Positions 1-9,710 of a DNA stretch of 64,000 nt are shown piece by piece. The notes below the pieces were generated by a model. The model did not search any database. It was not told the DNA's origin and saw only the letters and a program-made list of their open reading frames with translations. Source of the stretch: Sphingomonas swuensis (GTDB lineage: Bacteria > Pseudomonadota > Alphaproteobacteria > Sphingomonadales > Sphingomonadaceae); the NCBI RefSeq assembly GCF_039538045.1, contig NZ_BAABBQ010000001.1, forward strand, positions 642,001 through 706,000, read 5' to 3'. A program made the translations under genes and the position numbers. Every line of letters starts with the position of its first letter. Position 1 is the stretch's first letter.

Positions 1-448
1 CGCCTTCGAACATGCCGTGGCTAAGTGCGACCGCGGTGCTCATCGCGATGACGTCGCGGCTGAACAGCGACAGGTCCATCCCGTCCTGCCCCTGAGTGAC
101 CCCGTCGCACATCGCCGGGACGCCGCCCGCGACCTGCGCGGTGGCCCTCGCCTCGCGCGCGAAGATCTTCATCTGCTCGGGATAGCGGGCATAGGGCTGA
201 TGCGCCGAAAGCATGTCGTTGTAGGCGGTGACGATGCCGAGGTTGGGACCGCGGATCGCCTGGATCGCGCCCTTGTCGCCTTCAGCGGCGGCGAAGCCGT
301 GGGCGAAGTTGCCGCAGCTCATCCGCGGGCGCGAGATGCCGCTTTCGGCCTGCCGGGCCATGAGGTCGAGATAGCGCCGGCGCGTCGGCCGCGAGCGCTC
401 GATGATGCGGTCGGTCACGGCCGACAGGCGGCTGTCGAGCTTAGTCAT
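1..448 (-). CDS. edd: 6-phosphogluconate dehydratase, N-terminal part (cut by window edge)
   Basis: Entner-Doudoroff enzyme that converts 6-phosphogluconate to 2-keto-3-deoxy-6-phosphogluconate; an iron-sulfur dehydratase of the IlvD/Edd family acting in the cytoplasm. About 149 residues are visible before the window edge. They begin [15 protein letters not shown] and include the family stretches [20 protein letters not shown] and [17 protein letters not shown], the latter holding a cluster cysteine. The ATG at 448 overlaps the end of zwf by 8 bases, so the two are translationally coupled. It is the last visible gene of the maltodextrin operon, directing released glucose into the pathway. The family call is firm; completeness cannot be judged. 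Confidence 0.93.
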   Translation of the reverse strand, partial: MTKLDSRLSAVTDRIIERSRPTRRRYLDLMARQAESGISRPRMSCGNFAHGFAAAEGDKGAIQAIRGPNLGIVTAYNDMLSAHQPYARYPEQMKIFAREARATAQVAGGVPAMCDGVTQGQDGMDLSLFSRDVIAMSTAVALSHGMFEG

Positions 449-1883
449 TCCAGCTTCTCCCGTCGCGCTCGATCAGCGCGATGGCCGCCGACGGACCCCA
501 GCTCCCCGCACCATAGCCGCGCGGGGTGAGCCCGGCCTGGTCCCAGGCGGCGCGGATCCCGTCGATCCACTGCCACTGGGCTTCGACCTCGTCGCGGCGC
601 ACGAACAAGGTGGGGTCGCCCTCGATGAGGTCAAGCAGAAGCCGCTCGTAGGCGATGCGGCGGCGAACGTCGGCGAAGGCGTCGGCCTGTTCGATGTCGA
701 GCTCGACGCGGCGAAGCCGGATCCCGCCCCGGTCGAGACCGGGCTGCTTGGCCATCAGTTCGAGGGTGATGTTCTCCTCGGGCTGAATGGCGATGATCAG
801 CCGGTTGGGCGCGGCATTGGCGCCGCGGCCGGCGAACATCGAGTGGGGCAGGTCGCGGAACTGGATCGCGATTTCGGTCCGGCGCGCGGGCAGGCGCTTG
901 CCGGTGCGAAGGTAGAAGGGGACGCCGGCCCAGCGCCAGTTGTCGACATGGGCCTTCAAGGCGACGAAGGTCTCTATCCCGCTCGGCCGGCCAAGCTCCT
1001 CGGCATAGGCCGGGACCGGCTGCCCGCCGACCGCGCCCGCGCCATATTGTCCGATCACCGTCTCCTCGGCCCGGATCGGACGGAGCGAGCGAAGCACCTT
1101 GACCTTCTCGTCGCGGACGGCGGTCGCGTCGAAGTGCGAGGGCGGCTCCATCGCGACTAGCGCGAGCAGCTGGAGCATGTGGTTCTGGACCATGTCGCGA
1201 AGCGCGCCCGATTTCTCGTAATAGTCGTCGCGGCCCTCCAGCCCGACCGTCTCGGAGACGGTGATCTGGACATGGTCGATGTGGTTGGAGCTCCACACCG
1301 GCTCGAACAAAAGGTTGGCGAAGCGGAGCGCGAGTAGGTTCTGGACTGTCTCCTTGCCGAGATAATGGTCGATCCGGAAGGTCCGCTCCTCGGGGAAGGC
1401 GGCGGCGACCGCGTCGTTGATCGCCTGGCTGGACGCGAGGTCGGTGCCGAGCGGCTTCTCGAGCGCGAGCCGGACGTGGCCTCCGGCGAGGCCGACCGCC
1501 TTCAGATTGTCGATGGTCGGCTTGAACAGGGAAGGCGCGGTGGAGAGGAAGATGGCGGTCTCGCCGGATGGGCCGACCGCTTCGGCGAGCCGCTGATAGC
1601 CCGCGCCGTCGGTCGCATCGAGCGTGACGTAGCTCAGCCGTTCGAGGAAGGCGGCGGAGGCGTCCTCGTCGAAGAAGCTGTCGGGGACATGCGCCTTGAG
1701 CGCCTCATGCGCATGGGCGCGGAAGCTCGCGTCGTCATGCGCCGAGCGCGCGGTGGCGACGATGCGCAGCGCCGGTGGGAGCAGCCCGTCGCGGTGAAGT
1801 CCGTAGAGCGAGGGCAGGAGCATGCGCGCGGCAAGGTCGCCGGTCGCGCCGAACAGGATCAGGGTCGTCGCCTTGTCGGTCAT
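441..1883 (-). CDS. zwf: Glucose-6-phosphate 1-dehydrogenase
   Basis: Oxidises glucose-6-phosphate to 6-phosphogluconolactone with NAD(P)+, the entry step of the Entner-Doudoroff and pentose phosphate routes. The 480-residue length is normal. The dinucleotide-binding motif GATGDLA is at residues 12-18, EKPLG at 142-146 and the substrate-binding signature RIDHYLGKE at 170-178. The ATG at 1883 was chosen because the Rossmann strand begins a few residues later and because it overlaps the preceding stop by one base (TGATG). An open frame extends upstream to 2189, but that part reads over the halogenase gene and is not coding. It is followed by edd with an 8-base overlap. Confidence 0.96.
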   Translation of the reverse strand: MTDKATTLILFGATGDLAARMLLPSLYGLHRDGLLPPALRIVATARSAHDDASFRAHAHEALKAHVPDSFFDEDASAAFLERLSYVTLDATDGAGYQRLAEAVGPSGETAIFLSTAPSLFKPTIDNLKAVGLAGGHVRLALEKPLGTDLASSQAINDAVAAAFPEERTFRIDHYLGKETVQNLLALRFANLLFEPVWSSNHIDHVQITVSETVGLEGRDDYYEKSGALRDMVQNHMLQLLALVAMEPPSHFDATAVRDEKVKVLRSLRPIRAEETVIGQYGAGAVGGQPVPAYAEELGRPSGIETFVALKAHVDNWRWAGVPFYLRTGKRLPARRTEIAIQFRDLPHSMFAGRGANAAPNRLIIAIQPEENITLELMAKQPGLDRGGIRLRRVELDIEQADAFADVRRRIAYERLLLDLIEGDPTLFVRRDEVEAQWQWIDGIRAAWDQAGLTPRGYGAGSWGPSAAIALIERDGRSWND

Positions 1884-3388
1884 CAGGCCGCCTCTGCTTC
1901 GGCAAGGCGGGCGAGCGCTGCCTGATGCGTGGGAAAGTTGGATGCGCAGCCGCCAACGAAGCGCTCGACCTCGGCTAGGTCGACGGGGCTTGCCGGCAGC
2001 GGACGAAGCCGCGAGGCGGCGGGGTAATTGCCGTAGCCGGCGAGCATGACATGCCAGGACATGGGCGGGTAATAGCCCTCGATCCCCTGCGAAAGCACCT
2101 CCTGTTCGACATCCTCGCCGCTGAACCAGGCGGTGATGACGCGCTTGAGGCTGTCGCTCAGCCGGTCGTTCGCGGTGACGTCGCGCCAATAGTCGGTGTC
2201 GCGGCGCTGGGCGGTGCGATAATGGCAGACGATATAGTCGCGGATGCCCTCGTAGCGGCGGGCGATGGCAGCGTTGAAGCCGTCGCGGTCGCCTCTCTCA
2301 TAGGCGTCGGTGAAGCCCTTCACCGTGGCGAGGACGATGTGCAGCGCGGTCGCCTCGAGCGGCTCGAGGAAGCCCTGCGCGAGCCCGACCGCGAGGCAGT
2401 TGCGGACCCAGCTGCGCTCGATCCGGCCGCACTTCATCGACAGGTGGCGGACCTCGGCGTCGGGCTCGGCACCGACATGGGCGCGAAGCTCGGCCGCGGC
2501 GTCCTCGGGATCGAGGTAGCGGCTCGAATAGACGTAGCCGTTGCCGGCCCGGCTGGTCAGCGGAATGTGCCAGATCCAGCCGGCGCTCGCGGCGGTGGCG
2601 GTAGTCATCGCCCTGGCGCCGTCGGCGGGCAGCGCGGTCGGCGTCACCACCGCGCGGTCGTTGAACAGATTGTCCGAAAAGGAGCGGTGCGGCTCTTTCA
2701 GCGCACCCTCGATCAGGGTCGCGCGAAAGCCGCTGGCGTCGATGTAGAGGTCGGCCGAGAAGATGCGGCCGTCGTCCGCCTGCAGCTCGGCAATGTCGCC
2801 TTTGTCGTCGAGACGGACGTCGGCGATGGTCGCGGTCTCATGCGCGACCCCGCGCCCGACCGCGACGTCGCGCAGCGTCGCGCCGACGAGGTAGGCGTCG
2901 AAGTGGTAGCCGTAGCCGACCGGGAAGGGGAAGTTGGCGGGCGCCAGAGGAGCCCTCCCGTCGCGCGCGATGCGAGCCGCGAGATAGAAGGGGTCGGGGT
3001 GAGCGGCCACGTCCGCGCCGCCGCGACGAAGGCGGGTGGCGGTGAAGAAGGTCGCTTCGGTAAAGGGGTCGACCGCGGTCGGGAAGGGGTGGAAATAGCG
3101 CTCGTGACCCGGCTGGTCCGACCAGCCGACGAACTCGATCCCCGCCTTGTAGGTCGCGTTGCAGCGCCCCATCCACTCGCTCTCGGCGATGCCGAGCTCG
3201 TCGAAGAAGGCCTTGAGCTGCGGGGTCGAACCCTCGCCCACACCGATGATGCCGATGTCGCGGCTTTCGATCAAAGTGACGCGCGTGCCCCGCTCGCCCC
3301 AGCGCTTCTGGAGGAGGTTGGCGGCCATCCAGCCGGCGGTCCCTCCGCCGAGGATGATGACGGATCGGGGCGGTGGCTGCGCGATCAA
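1883..3388 (-). CDS. Flavin-dependent tryptophan halogenase-family protein (first copy)
   Basis: A 501-residue member of the PrnA-like flavin-dependent halogenase family. FAD-binding GGGTAGWMAA lies at residues 14-23, the family signature WIWHIP at 271-276 and a lysine matching the catalytic PrnA Lys79 at residue 81. The segment corresponding to PrnA Glu-Ser-Thr-Gly reads E-A-T-A at 345-348, so the glutamate is kept but Ser and Gly are both Ala. It has no signal peptide and is presumably cytoplasmic. Such homologues occur in TBDR carbohydrate loci of Xanthomonas and Caulobacterales, where substrates are mostly unclear. Start and stop both overlap neighbouring genes (esterase and zwf). Whether it halogenates anything is unknown. 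Confidence 0.85.
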   Translation of the reverse strand: MIAQPPPRSVIILGGGTAGWMAANLLQKRWGERGTRVTLIESRDIGIIGVGEGSTPQLKAFFDELGIAESEWMGRCNATYKAGIEFVGWSDQPGHERYFHPFPTAVDPFTEATFFTATRLRRGGADVAAHPDPFYLAARIARDGRAPLAPANFPFPVGYGYHFDAYLVGATLRDVAVGRGVAHETATIADVRLDDKGDIAELQADDGRIFSADLYIDASGFRATLIEGALKEPHRSFSDNLFNDRAVVTPTALPADGARAMTTATAASAGWIWHIPLTSRAGNGYVYSSRYLDPEDAAAELRAHVGAEPDAEVRHLSMKCGRIERSWVRNCLAVGLAQGFLEPLEATALHIVLATVKGFTDAYERGDRDGFNAAIARRYEGIRDYIVCHYRTAQRRDTDYWRDVTANDRLSDSLKRVITAWFSGEDVEQEVLSQGIEGYYPPMSWHVMLAGYGNYPAASRLRPLPASPVDLAEVERFVGGCASNFPTHQAALARLAEAEAA

Positions 3389-4293
3389 GGGCGCCAGTCG
3401 CTCAGCAACCAGCCGAGCATTTCGGGCAGCCGTGCCGCCCAGGCGTTCTCCTCGTGCGCGGTGCCCTTGTAGACCCGGCTCTCGAAGTCCTTGCCGCGGG
3501 TCCAGCCGGCAGCGGCGACGCCCTCATCGAGCACCGCCTGGTAGGGCGCGTAATGGGCATCGAGGGTCTCGGTGCCATGGTCCATCCACAGCTTGCGTCC
3601 GCCCGGCGCGCCGAGGCGGGTCGAGAGGTAGCGCCGCCAGTCGGCCTTGACGCCCTCGGCCATCGCCGGCTGCTTGGCGAGCAGGTCGGGATCGATCAGC
3701 GGCGAGTGGGTCGAGACCGCGGCGGCCTTGCCGAAGATGTCGGCGCGCTCGGTCAGCGCGTAGAGGCTGATGAGGCCGCCCATGCTGCTGCTCGCGACCG
3801 CGGTGTAGCGCGGCTCGACCCGGGTCCGGAAGCGGGCGTCGATCACCGGCTTCAGCGTGTCGCCGAGGAAGGACAGATATTCGTCGCCGCCGAGCTTGCC
3901 CTTGGCGAAGCCCTCGGTGCCCTGGCGCAGCGGAGCGCTCGCGACGCGGGTCGGAAAGTAGCGGAGGAAGCGGGTCGCGCCGGGGTGGTCGACCCCGACG
4001 ATGATGAAGGGCGCGACCTTGCGCGAGCGGATCAGCCCGAGCGCCGCCTTGTCGGCCGCCCACACCTTGTTGAAGTTGGAGCGCTTGGGAAAGAACAGGT
4101 TCTGCGCGTCGTGCATGTAGAGCACTGGGTAGCGACGCTTGGTCGCCGCGTCATAGCCGGGCGGGAGCCAGACGGTGACATGGACCTGGCCGATGTCGCC
4201 CGGCTGGTCGAACTCGACGAAGCGGCCGCCCGCCTGTGCGGAAGCAGAAACAGCGAAGAGGAGGGCGCAAAGCCCGAGCAGGAAGCGGATCAT
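3385..4293 (-). CDS. Secreted alpha/beta-hydrolase (esterase D/enterochelin esterase-like)
   Basis: A 302-residue putative esterase of the PF00756 type. A signal peptide covers about residues 1-20 (MIRFLLGLCALLFAVSASAQ), so it should act in the periplasm. The nucleophile region reads S-S-S-M-G-G at 168-173, with Ser170 likely catalytic; likely partners are Asp238 (MDHGT) and His280 (GTAHEE). The first glycine of the usual G-x-S-M-G-G motif is a serine. The ATG at 4293 overlaps the GH97 stop by 4 bases; a longer open frame upstream runs over GH97 and lacks the signal peptide at its N-terminus. A role in removing ester groups such as acetyl from imported oligosaccharides is inferred from context only. 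Confidence 0.82.
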   Translation of the reverse strand: MIRFLLGLCALLFAVSASAQAGGRFVEFDQPGDIGQVHVTVWLPPGYDAATKRRYPVLYMHDAQNLFFPKRSNFNKVWAADKAALGLIRSRKVAPFIIVGVDHPGATRFLRYFPTRVASAPLRQGTEGFAKGKLGGDEYLSFLGDTLKPVIDARFRTRVEPRYTAVASSSMGGLISLYALTERADIFGKAAAVSTHSPLIDPDLLAKQPAMAEGVKADWRRYLSTRLGAPGGRKLWMDHGTETLDAHYAPYQAVLDEGVAAAGWTRGKDFESRVYKGTAHEENAWAARLPEMLGWLLSDWRP

Positions 4294-6323
4294 CTGCCGA
4301 GCTTTACAAAGCGCACCGCGAAGCCGCCACCCGGTGCCATGCGAAGGGCAAGCCGGTCGCTGCTGCGGACCACACGCTTCTCGATGGCGATCGCCCGCGG
4401 GTTGGAGCGATAGTCCGCACCATCGCCGTCGCGGTAGATCTCGGCCCGATAGCGGGCGCCCGCGTCGAGGAAGGAGAGCGGCAGGTCGAGGTTGCGGCCT
4501 TCCTCGTCGGTCAGGCCGCCGAGGAACCAGTTGGCTTTGCCGCGCTCCTTTCGTGCCATGACGGCATAGTCGCCGACCGCGCCCTCGAGCATCCGACTGT
4601 CGTCCCAGTCGACCGCGACGTCCTTGATGAACTGGAAGGGCGCCGGATTGGCTTCGTAATTCTCGGGCAGGTCGGCGGCCATCTGGATCGGCGAATAGAG
4701 CACGACATAATAGGCCAGCTGGCGGGCGAGAGTGGAGTTGAGCGGCGTGTTGCCGCGACCCATCAGGCTGAGGATGCCCGGCGTGAAGTCCATCGGCCCG
4801 GCGAGCATCCGGGTGAACACCAGCTCGGTGTCGTAGTGCGGCGGGTTCTTGGGCACCGCCCATGCATTGTATTCCATGCCACGCTGGCCCTCGCGACTGA
4901 CCCAGTTGGGATAGGTGCGGCGAAGTCCGGTGTCCTTGATCGGCTCGTGCGGGTTGATCGCGATGCGGCGCTTGGCGGCCTCGGTGACCACCTTCAGATG
5001 GTGGCGGCTCATGACCTGGCCTTCGTGCCATTCGAACACCTTGCGCCCGTTGGCGTCGAGCGCCTGGACGCCGCCCGCATCGGCGACGTAGCCGGTCTTG
5101 ATGGCCTCCATGCCCATGTCGCGGGCGAGGTCGAGGCCGGCGCCGAGCTGGCTTTCGTAATGGGCGATGTTGGCGCTGGTCTCATGGTGGCCGATGAGGT
5201 GGACGCCCTTGCGGCGGCCGTAGTCGGCGATGCTCTTGATGTCGAAGTCGGGATAGGGTTCGGTGAAGCTGAACTCGTCACCGGTGGCGAACCAGTCGCC
5301 GTCCCAGCCCTTGTTCCAGCCCTCGACGAGGACGCCGCGGAAGCCGTGCCTGGCGGCGAAGTCCATCATCCGCTTGGTGTAGGCGGTGGTCGCGCCATGC
5401 TTGGGACCCGAGGCCCAGCTTTGCGTATCGAGGTGCATGCCCCACCAGATGCCGACATATTTCTGCGGCTTGACCCAGCTGACGTTGCCGAGCTTGTTGG
5501 GGGCGTTCAAGTTCAGGAAGACGCTGTTGGCCTGATAGAGCGAGGGCGCGTCGGGGGTGATCAGCACCACCCGCCAAGGAGTCTCGAAGGGCGTGTCGCG
5601 GACTACCTTGGGGCCGCTCGACGACGGCGTCAAAACCGCCTTCAGCAGCCCGTTCTGCACGTGGGCGACGTTCATCCCCGAATAGTCGATCAGCGCCGCC
5701 TCGTGGATCGAGACGTGGAGGCCGTCATCGCGGCGGATGGTGAAGGGGGTCTGGGCGGTCCCGATGCCGGTGATCGGCGTGTCGTTGTAGAGATATTCCT
5801 CGCGGTTGCTCTCGAACGCCGGCGCCCACCAGGCGCGGCCCTGCCCAACGATCTGGAACTGGGTCAGCTCCTCGACGATGTTGGCGGTCTTGAGGTTGGG
5901 CTGCTCGGGCAGCTCGTAGCGGAAGGCGACTGCATTATCGAACAAGCGGAAGCGGACCCGCATGGTGCGGCGAAGCTTGTCGCGCTCCTGGAAAGTCAGC
6001 GCGACTTCCTGGTGGCGGTCGCGGACCTGCCGCCATTCGCCCCACGGCTGCTCCCAGGTCTCGTCGTGGCTTCGGGTCTGCGTGTCCTTCAGCTCCATGT
6101 TGCGGAGCATTTGGCGGCTGTCGGTGAAGAGGAAGCCGAGCTGGCTGTCGCCGATGACCGGGACCGAGCCGCGGTTGACCGCATAGTTGACGCGGCCTTC
6201 GCCGTTGATGCTGACGGTCAGCTTGAGCGTGCCCGAGGGCGAGGCGGCGGTCGCCACCACGGGCGACTGCGCGAGCGCGGGGGCGGTGAGCGACAGGGCC
6301 GCGAACGCAAACAGGGTACGCAT
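4290..6323 (-). CDS. Secreted glycoside hydrolase family 97 (SusB-like alpha-glucosidase)
   Basis: A 677-residue GH97 enzyme with a signal peptide (MRTLFAFAALSLTAPALAQ), close to the family's usual length. It has an N-terminal beta-sandwich domain followed by a TIM barrel. Family stretches include GFRGVLVEGWNKGWDGDW, GHHETSA, HEPIKDTG and GMEYNAW. The last three carry glutamates equivalent, as far as I can tell by eye, to the base, acid and calcium ligands of inverting SusB, which favours alpha-glucosidase over the retaining alpha-galactosidase subgroup. The ATG at 6323 overlaps the previous stop by one base. It would cut maltooligosaccharides to glucose in the periplasm, alongside the two GH13 enzymes. 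Confidence 0.92.
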   Translation of the reverse strand: MRTLFAFAALSLTAPALAQSPVVATAASPSGTLKLTVSINGEGRVNYAVNRGSVPVIGDSQLGFLFTDSRQMLRNMELKDTQTRSHDETWEQPWGEWRQVRDRHQEVALTFQERDKLRRTMRVRFRLFDNAVAFRYELPEQPNLKTANIVEELTQFQIVGQGRAWWAPAFESNREEYLYNDTPITGIGTAQTPFTIRRDDGLHVSIHEAALIDYSGMNVAHVQNGLLKAVLTPSSSGPKVVRDTPFETPWRVVLITPDAPSLYQANSVFLNLNAPNKLGNVSWVKPQKYVGIWWGMHLDTQSWASGPKHGATTAYTKRMMDFAARHGFRGVLVEGWNKGWDGDWFATGDEFSFTEPYPDFDIKSIADYGRRKGVHLIGHHETSANIAHYESQLGAGLDLARDMGMEAIKTGYVADAGGVQALDANGRKVFEWHEGQVMSRHHLKVVTEAAKRRIAINPHEPIKDTGLRRTYPNWVSREGQRGMEYNAWAVPKNPPHYDTELVFTRMLAGPMDFTPGILSLMGRGNTPLNSTLARQLAYYVVLYSPIQMAADLPENYEANPAPFQFIKDVAVDWDDSRMLEGAVGDYAVMARKERGKANWFLGGLTDEEGRNLDLPLSFLDAGARYRAEIYRDGDGADYRSNPRAIAIEKRVVRSSDRLALRMAPGGGFAVRFVKLGR

Positions 6324-7939
6324 CAGATCACCTCGATGAAAGCGGCGTAGGGGCCGAGCGCTTCCGCGCTGAGCTCGCCGGTGTGGAACAGGGCGCCGCT
6401 CCGGGTGGCGGGCTGCCACTGGTCGGAGAGGTTGAATGTGCAGCGCAGCCGCGAAGAGCCGCGCACCCGGTCGAAGCGCAGAATCGCCTCGCCGGCCTCG
6501 ACGATCTCCAGCGATCCCCAGCGAAGCTCGGGATGCTCGTTGCGGAGCGCGAGCACGGTGCGGGTGAAGTGGAGCAGCGAGTCCGGATCGCCATTCTGCC
6601 GGTCGACGCTGAGGCCGGCATGGTCGGGTCCGAACGGAAGCCACGGGTCGCCATCGGTGAAGCCATGGCCGCGCGCGTCGGCGGTCCACGGCATCGGCGT
6701 GCGCACCCCGTCGCGACTGAGGGTCTGCGGCCAGTTGGCGATCGCCTCGGGATCCTGGAGCAGCTCGAATGCGACCTCGACCTGGGTCAGGCCGAGCTCC
6801 TCGCCCTGGTAGAGGATGATCGAGCCGCGAAGACAGGCCAGAAGCAGCATCTTGGTGCGAGCGAACTGCGCGGCATGTTCGGGAGCGACCCAGCGCGACA
6901 CCGCACGAGGGGCGTCATGGTTCTCGAACGCCCAGCTCGGCCAGCCCTCGCCCGGGCGATCGGGCCAGCGCTCGGCGGTGCGCGCGATCAGTGCCGGGGT
7001 CAGCCGGTCGGCGTAGAGGAAGTCGAAGCCATAGGCGCTGTGGAGCCGGCCAGGCGCCGTATAGTCGTTCATCTCGCGCTCGGCCTGCTCGCCGCCGACT
7101 TCGGCCAGCGCGAAGGCCGCGCCATGCGCGTCGCACAAGGCCCGGAGCCGCTCGAGGAAGGCGCCGATCTGCGGCTGCGACTGGTTGTTGAAATGGTGCT
7201 GGAGATCGAACGGCCGGGTCCGCTTCGCCGGGTTCGCGACCGGCGGATTATCGGTCAACGCCGGATCGTGCATCATGAAGTTGATGGCATCGAAGCGGAA
7301 GCCGTCGACGCCCCGGTCGAGCCAGAAGGCGACGATGTCGAGCAGCGCCTGCTGGACCGCCGGCGAGTGGCCGTTGAGCTGCGGCTGCTCCTTGAGGAAG
7401 TTGTGGTGGTAATATTGCTCGCGCCGAGCGTCCCAGGTCCAGCTCGGCCCGCCGAATACCGACTGCCAGTTGCTCGGCGGCGATCCATCGGGCTTGGGGT
7501 CGGCCCAGACGTACCAGTCCGACTTGTCGTTCTCGCGGCTCGAGCGGCTCTCGACGAACCACGGATGCTGCTCGCTGGTGTGCGAGAAGACGAGATCGAT
7601 CAGGACCTTGAGGCCGAGCGCGTGGGCGCGGGCGACGAGCGCGTCGAAGTCGGCGAGGGTGCCGAAGATCGGGTCGACCGAGCGATAGTCGGCGACGTCA
7701 TAGCCGAAGTCGCGCATCGGCGAGGTGAAGAAGGGCGATACCCAGACCGCGTCGACCCCGAGGTCGGCGACATGGTCGAGCCTCGCGGTGATGCCCTTGA
7801 GGTCGCCGACGCCGTCGCCGTCGCTGTCGCAGAAGCTGCGCGGATAGATCTGGTAGATGGCCGCTCCGCGCCACCACGGCTGGGCTGCCGCGGGTGCCGT
7901 CTCGGCCCGCGGTTCAGCGTGCGGTGCGACAGATGACAT
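6323..7939 (-). CDS. GH13 alpha-glucosidase
   Basis: A 538-residue GH13 enzyme of the alpha-glucosidase/oligo-1,6-glucosidase type. All four GH13 regions are seen: LIDLVFSHTS, GFRFDAINF with the nucleophile Asp, ALAEVGG with the acid/base Glu, and FENHDAPR. AAIYQIYPRSF marks the first strand. No signal peptide is seen: the N-terminus is MSSVAPHAEPRAE with an Ala-rich leader, so it is probably cytoplasmic. The ATG at 7939 is preferred to in-frame positions further upstream, which overlap the amylase more deeply; even so it overlaps the amylase end by 26 bases. It would release glucose from short maltooligosaccharides taken up by the locus's transporters. Confidence 0.93.
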   Translation of the reverse strand: MSSVAPHAEPRAETAPAAAQPWWRGAAIYQIYPRSFCDSDGDGVGDLKGITARLDHVADLGVDAVWVSPFFTSPMRDFGYDVADYRSVDPIFGTLADFDALVARAHALGLKVLIDLVFSHTSEQHPWFVESRSSRENDKSDWYVWADPKPDGSPPSNWQSVFGGPSWTWDARREQYYHHNFLKEQPQLNGHSPAVQQALLDIVAFWLDRGVDGFRFDAINFMMHDPALTDNPPVANPAKRTRPFDLQHHFNNQSQPQIGAFLERLRALCDAHGAAFALAEVGGEQAEREMNDYTAPGRLHSAYGFDFLYADRLTPALIARTAERWPDRPGEGWPSWAFENHDAPRAVSRWVAPEHAAQFARTKMLLLACLRGSIILYQGEELGLTQVEVAFELLQDPEAIANWPQTLSRDGVRTPMPWTADARGHGFTDGDPWLPFGPDHAGLSVDRQNGDPDSLLHFTRTVLALRNEHPELRWGSLEIVEAGEAILRFDRVRGSSRLRCTFNLSDQWQPATRSGALFHTGELSAEALGPYAAFIEVI

Positions 7940-9710
7940 GGCCAAATCCGGGGAGGGTGACACGGACCGTTCCCGGGGCGACCGGGACGGCTGGGCAGGA
8001 GCCCGAAAGCGAGGAGAGGCCGGTGACGTCGGCACCGATCGCGATGTTGCGGGTGATCGGCTGGGCCGAGGTGTTGACCGCAACCATCACCTGCTCGGAC
8101 GGCGAAGTGCGGCTGTAGGCGAGCAGCCCGGGCTTGTCCTCGGTGGCGAGAATGCGGGTGGCACCGCGGCGCAGGGCCTCGCTTCCGCGACGGATCGCGG
8201 ACAGCTCGGCGACGAGCCGGTAGAGCGGGTGGTCGCCGCGGAAGTTCTCGACAGCAGTGGTACGGTCGGTGCCGAGCAGGTCGTCGTCATTGTAGGTCGC
8301 GACCTTGGACGGGAAGAGCGACTGGCGCGAGTCCTGGTCGCCGCCGTCGCCGACGAAACCCTGCTCGTCACCGTAGTAGACGGTCGGAACCCCGCGCCAG
8401 GTGAACATCAGCACGTGGCCGAGCATGGTGCGCTTGAGCAGTTCGTCGGCCGAGGCCTGCGGAACCTCGCGCTTCATCCAACCGGCGAAGCGGCCCGCGT
8501 CGTGGTTGCCGAGGAAGGTCGGGAGCTGCGCGGCGGTGGCATCGCCCTCGGCGTAGAGCACGTCCTGCATCTGCAGGCCGCGGAACTGCTCGGTCGGCTG
8601 CTTGCCCGCGACCACCCGGACCGCGGTCGCGGCGAAGGCGAAGTCGAGCACCGCGGGAAGCTTGTCGCGGCGGGTATATTGCGCCAGCCGGCCAGGCTCG
8701 CCGCTGTCGTCGAACACCTCGCCGAAGATGTGGAAGTTGGGAATTCCACGGGCGGCCGCGCGGGCCTTCATCGCCGGCACGAACTGCTGCCAGAATTCCG
8801 GATTGACGTGGCGCGCGGTGTCGATCCGGAACCCGTCGATCCCGAAGCGGTCGATCCAGCTGCCGTAGACGTCGATGAAGCCTGCGACGACCTTCGGATT
8901 CTCGGTCATGAGATCGTCGAGGCCGACGAAGTCGCCCATGGTCGAGCTCTCGCCGGTGAAGGTGCTGTCGCCGCGGTTGTGGTAGAGCAGGGGATCGTTG
9001 AGCCAGGCCGGGACCTTGACGTTGCGGTCAGCCGGCGGCGTGCTCAGCGTGTAGGCGTAATTGGGATCGGTCAGCCGGGCGAAGTTGCCGGGCGAGCGGT
9101 CGGTCTCGCCGGCAAAGCCGGGGTTGATCGCAGCGCCCGCAGGTCCGCCGCGGCGCTGGTAAGGATAGTCGGCGATGGAGCGATAGGGGCAGGCGTTGGC
9201 CGCTTCACACTCGGCGAACTTGATGACATCGGCAGTGTGGTTGGTGATGATGTCCATGTAGACCTTCATCCCGCGCGCGTGGGCGGCACCGACGAAGGCC
9301 TTGAACTCGGCGTTGGTGCCGAAGTGCGGATCGACCGAGGTGAAGTCGGTCACCCAATAGCCATGGTAGCCGGCGCTTTCCTGGCCCTTGGGGCCCTGGA
9401 CCGGCTTGTTCTTGAAGATGGGCGCGAACCAGATGGCGGTGACGCCGAGGCTCTGGATATAGTCGAGCCGGCGAACCAGCCCCTTGAGATCGCCGCCCTG
9501 GTAGAAGCCCTTCGACGAGGGGTCGAAGCCCGTCGCAAGCCGATCGCCCTTGAGCCCTCCGCGGTCGTTCTTCGGATCGCCGTTGTCGAAGCGGTCAGGC
9601 AGCAGGAAGTAGATCACCTCGTCCTGCGGAGCACGGCTGCGATAGTCGGCGGCCGGGGCAGCCGCGGGCTGCGCGGCGGCGAGCGAAAGTAGGGCAAGGG
9701 TCAGGCTCAA
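7914..9710 (-). CDS. Secreted GH13 alpha-amylase/cyclomaltodextrinase-type enzyme
   Basis: A 598-residue GH13 enzyme. The start (MSLTLALLSLAAAQPAAAPA) looks like a short signal peptide. Conserved regions are MDIITNHTAD, GIDGFRIDTARHV (nucleophile Asp), HIFGEVFDD (acid/base Glu) and FLGNHDAGR. A small all-beta C-terminal domain follows and includes LLAYSRTSPSEQVMVAVNTS. Periplasmic amylases of this kind in Caulobacter and Xanthomonas maltose loci cut maltodextrins arriving through a TBDR. The ATG at 9710 overlaps the second halogenase's stop by 4 bases. The exact specificity (amylase, neopullulanase or cyclodextrinase) cannot be told from sequence alone. Confidence 0.9.
   Translation of the reverse strand: MSLTLALLSLAAAQPAAAPAADYRSRAPQDEVIYFLLPDRFDNGDPKNDRGGLKGDRLATGFDPSSKGFYQGGDLKGLVRRLDYIQSLGVTAIWFAPIFKNKPVQGPKGQESAGYHGYWVTDFTSVDPHFGTNAEFKAFVGAAHARGMKVYMDIITNHTADVIKFAECEAANACPYRSIADYPYQRRGGPAGAAINPGFAGETDRSPGNFARLTDPNYAYTLSTPPADRNVKVPAWLNDPLLYHNRGDSTFTGESSTMGDFVGLDDLMTENPKVVAGFIDVYGSWIDRFGIDGFRIDTARHVNPEFWQQFVPAMKARAAARGIPNFHIFGEVFDDSGEPGRLAQYTRRDKLPAVLDFAFAATAVRVVAGKQPTEQFRGLQMQDVLYAEGDATAAQLPTFLGNHDAGRFAGWMKREVPQASADELLKRTMLGHVLMFTWRGVPTVYYGDEQGFVGDGGDQDSRQSLFPSKVATYNDDDLLGTDRTTAVENFRGDHPLYRLVAELSAIRRGSEALRRGATRILATEDKPGLLAYSRTSPSEQVMVAVNTSAQPITRNIAIGADVTGLSSLSGSCPAVPVAPGTVRVTLPGFGHVICRTAR

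Noticed and set aside
402..1160. A long plus-strand open frame of about 250 codons
   Set aside because: It is opposite zwf, has Ala/Arg/Gly/Asp-rich composition and no recognisable motif; it exists because of the high GC content.
2051..3472. A plus-strand open frame of 473 codons
   Set aside because: Antisense to the first halogenase gene, with no ribosome site and no domain; shadow frame.
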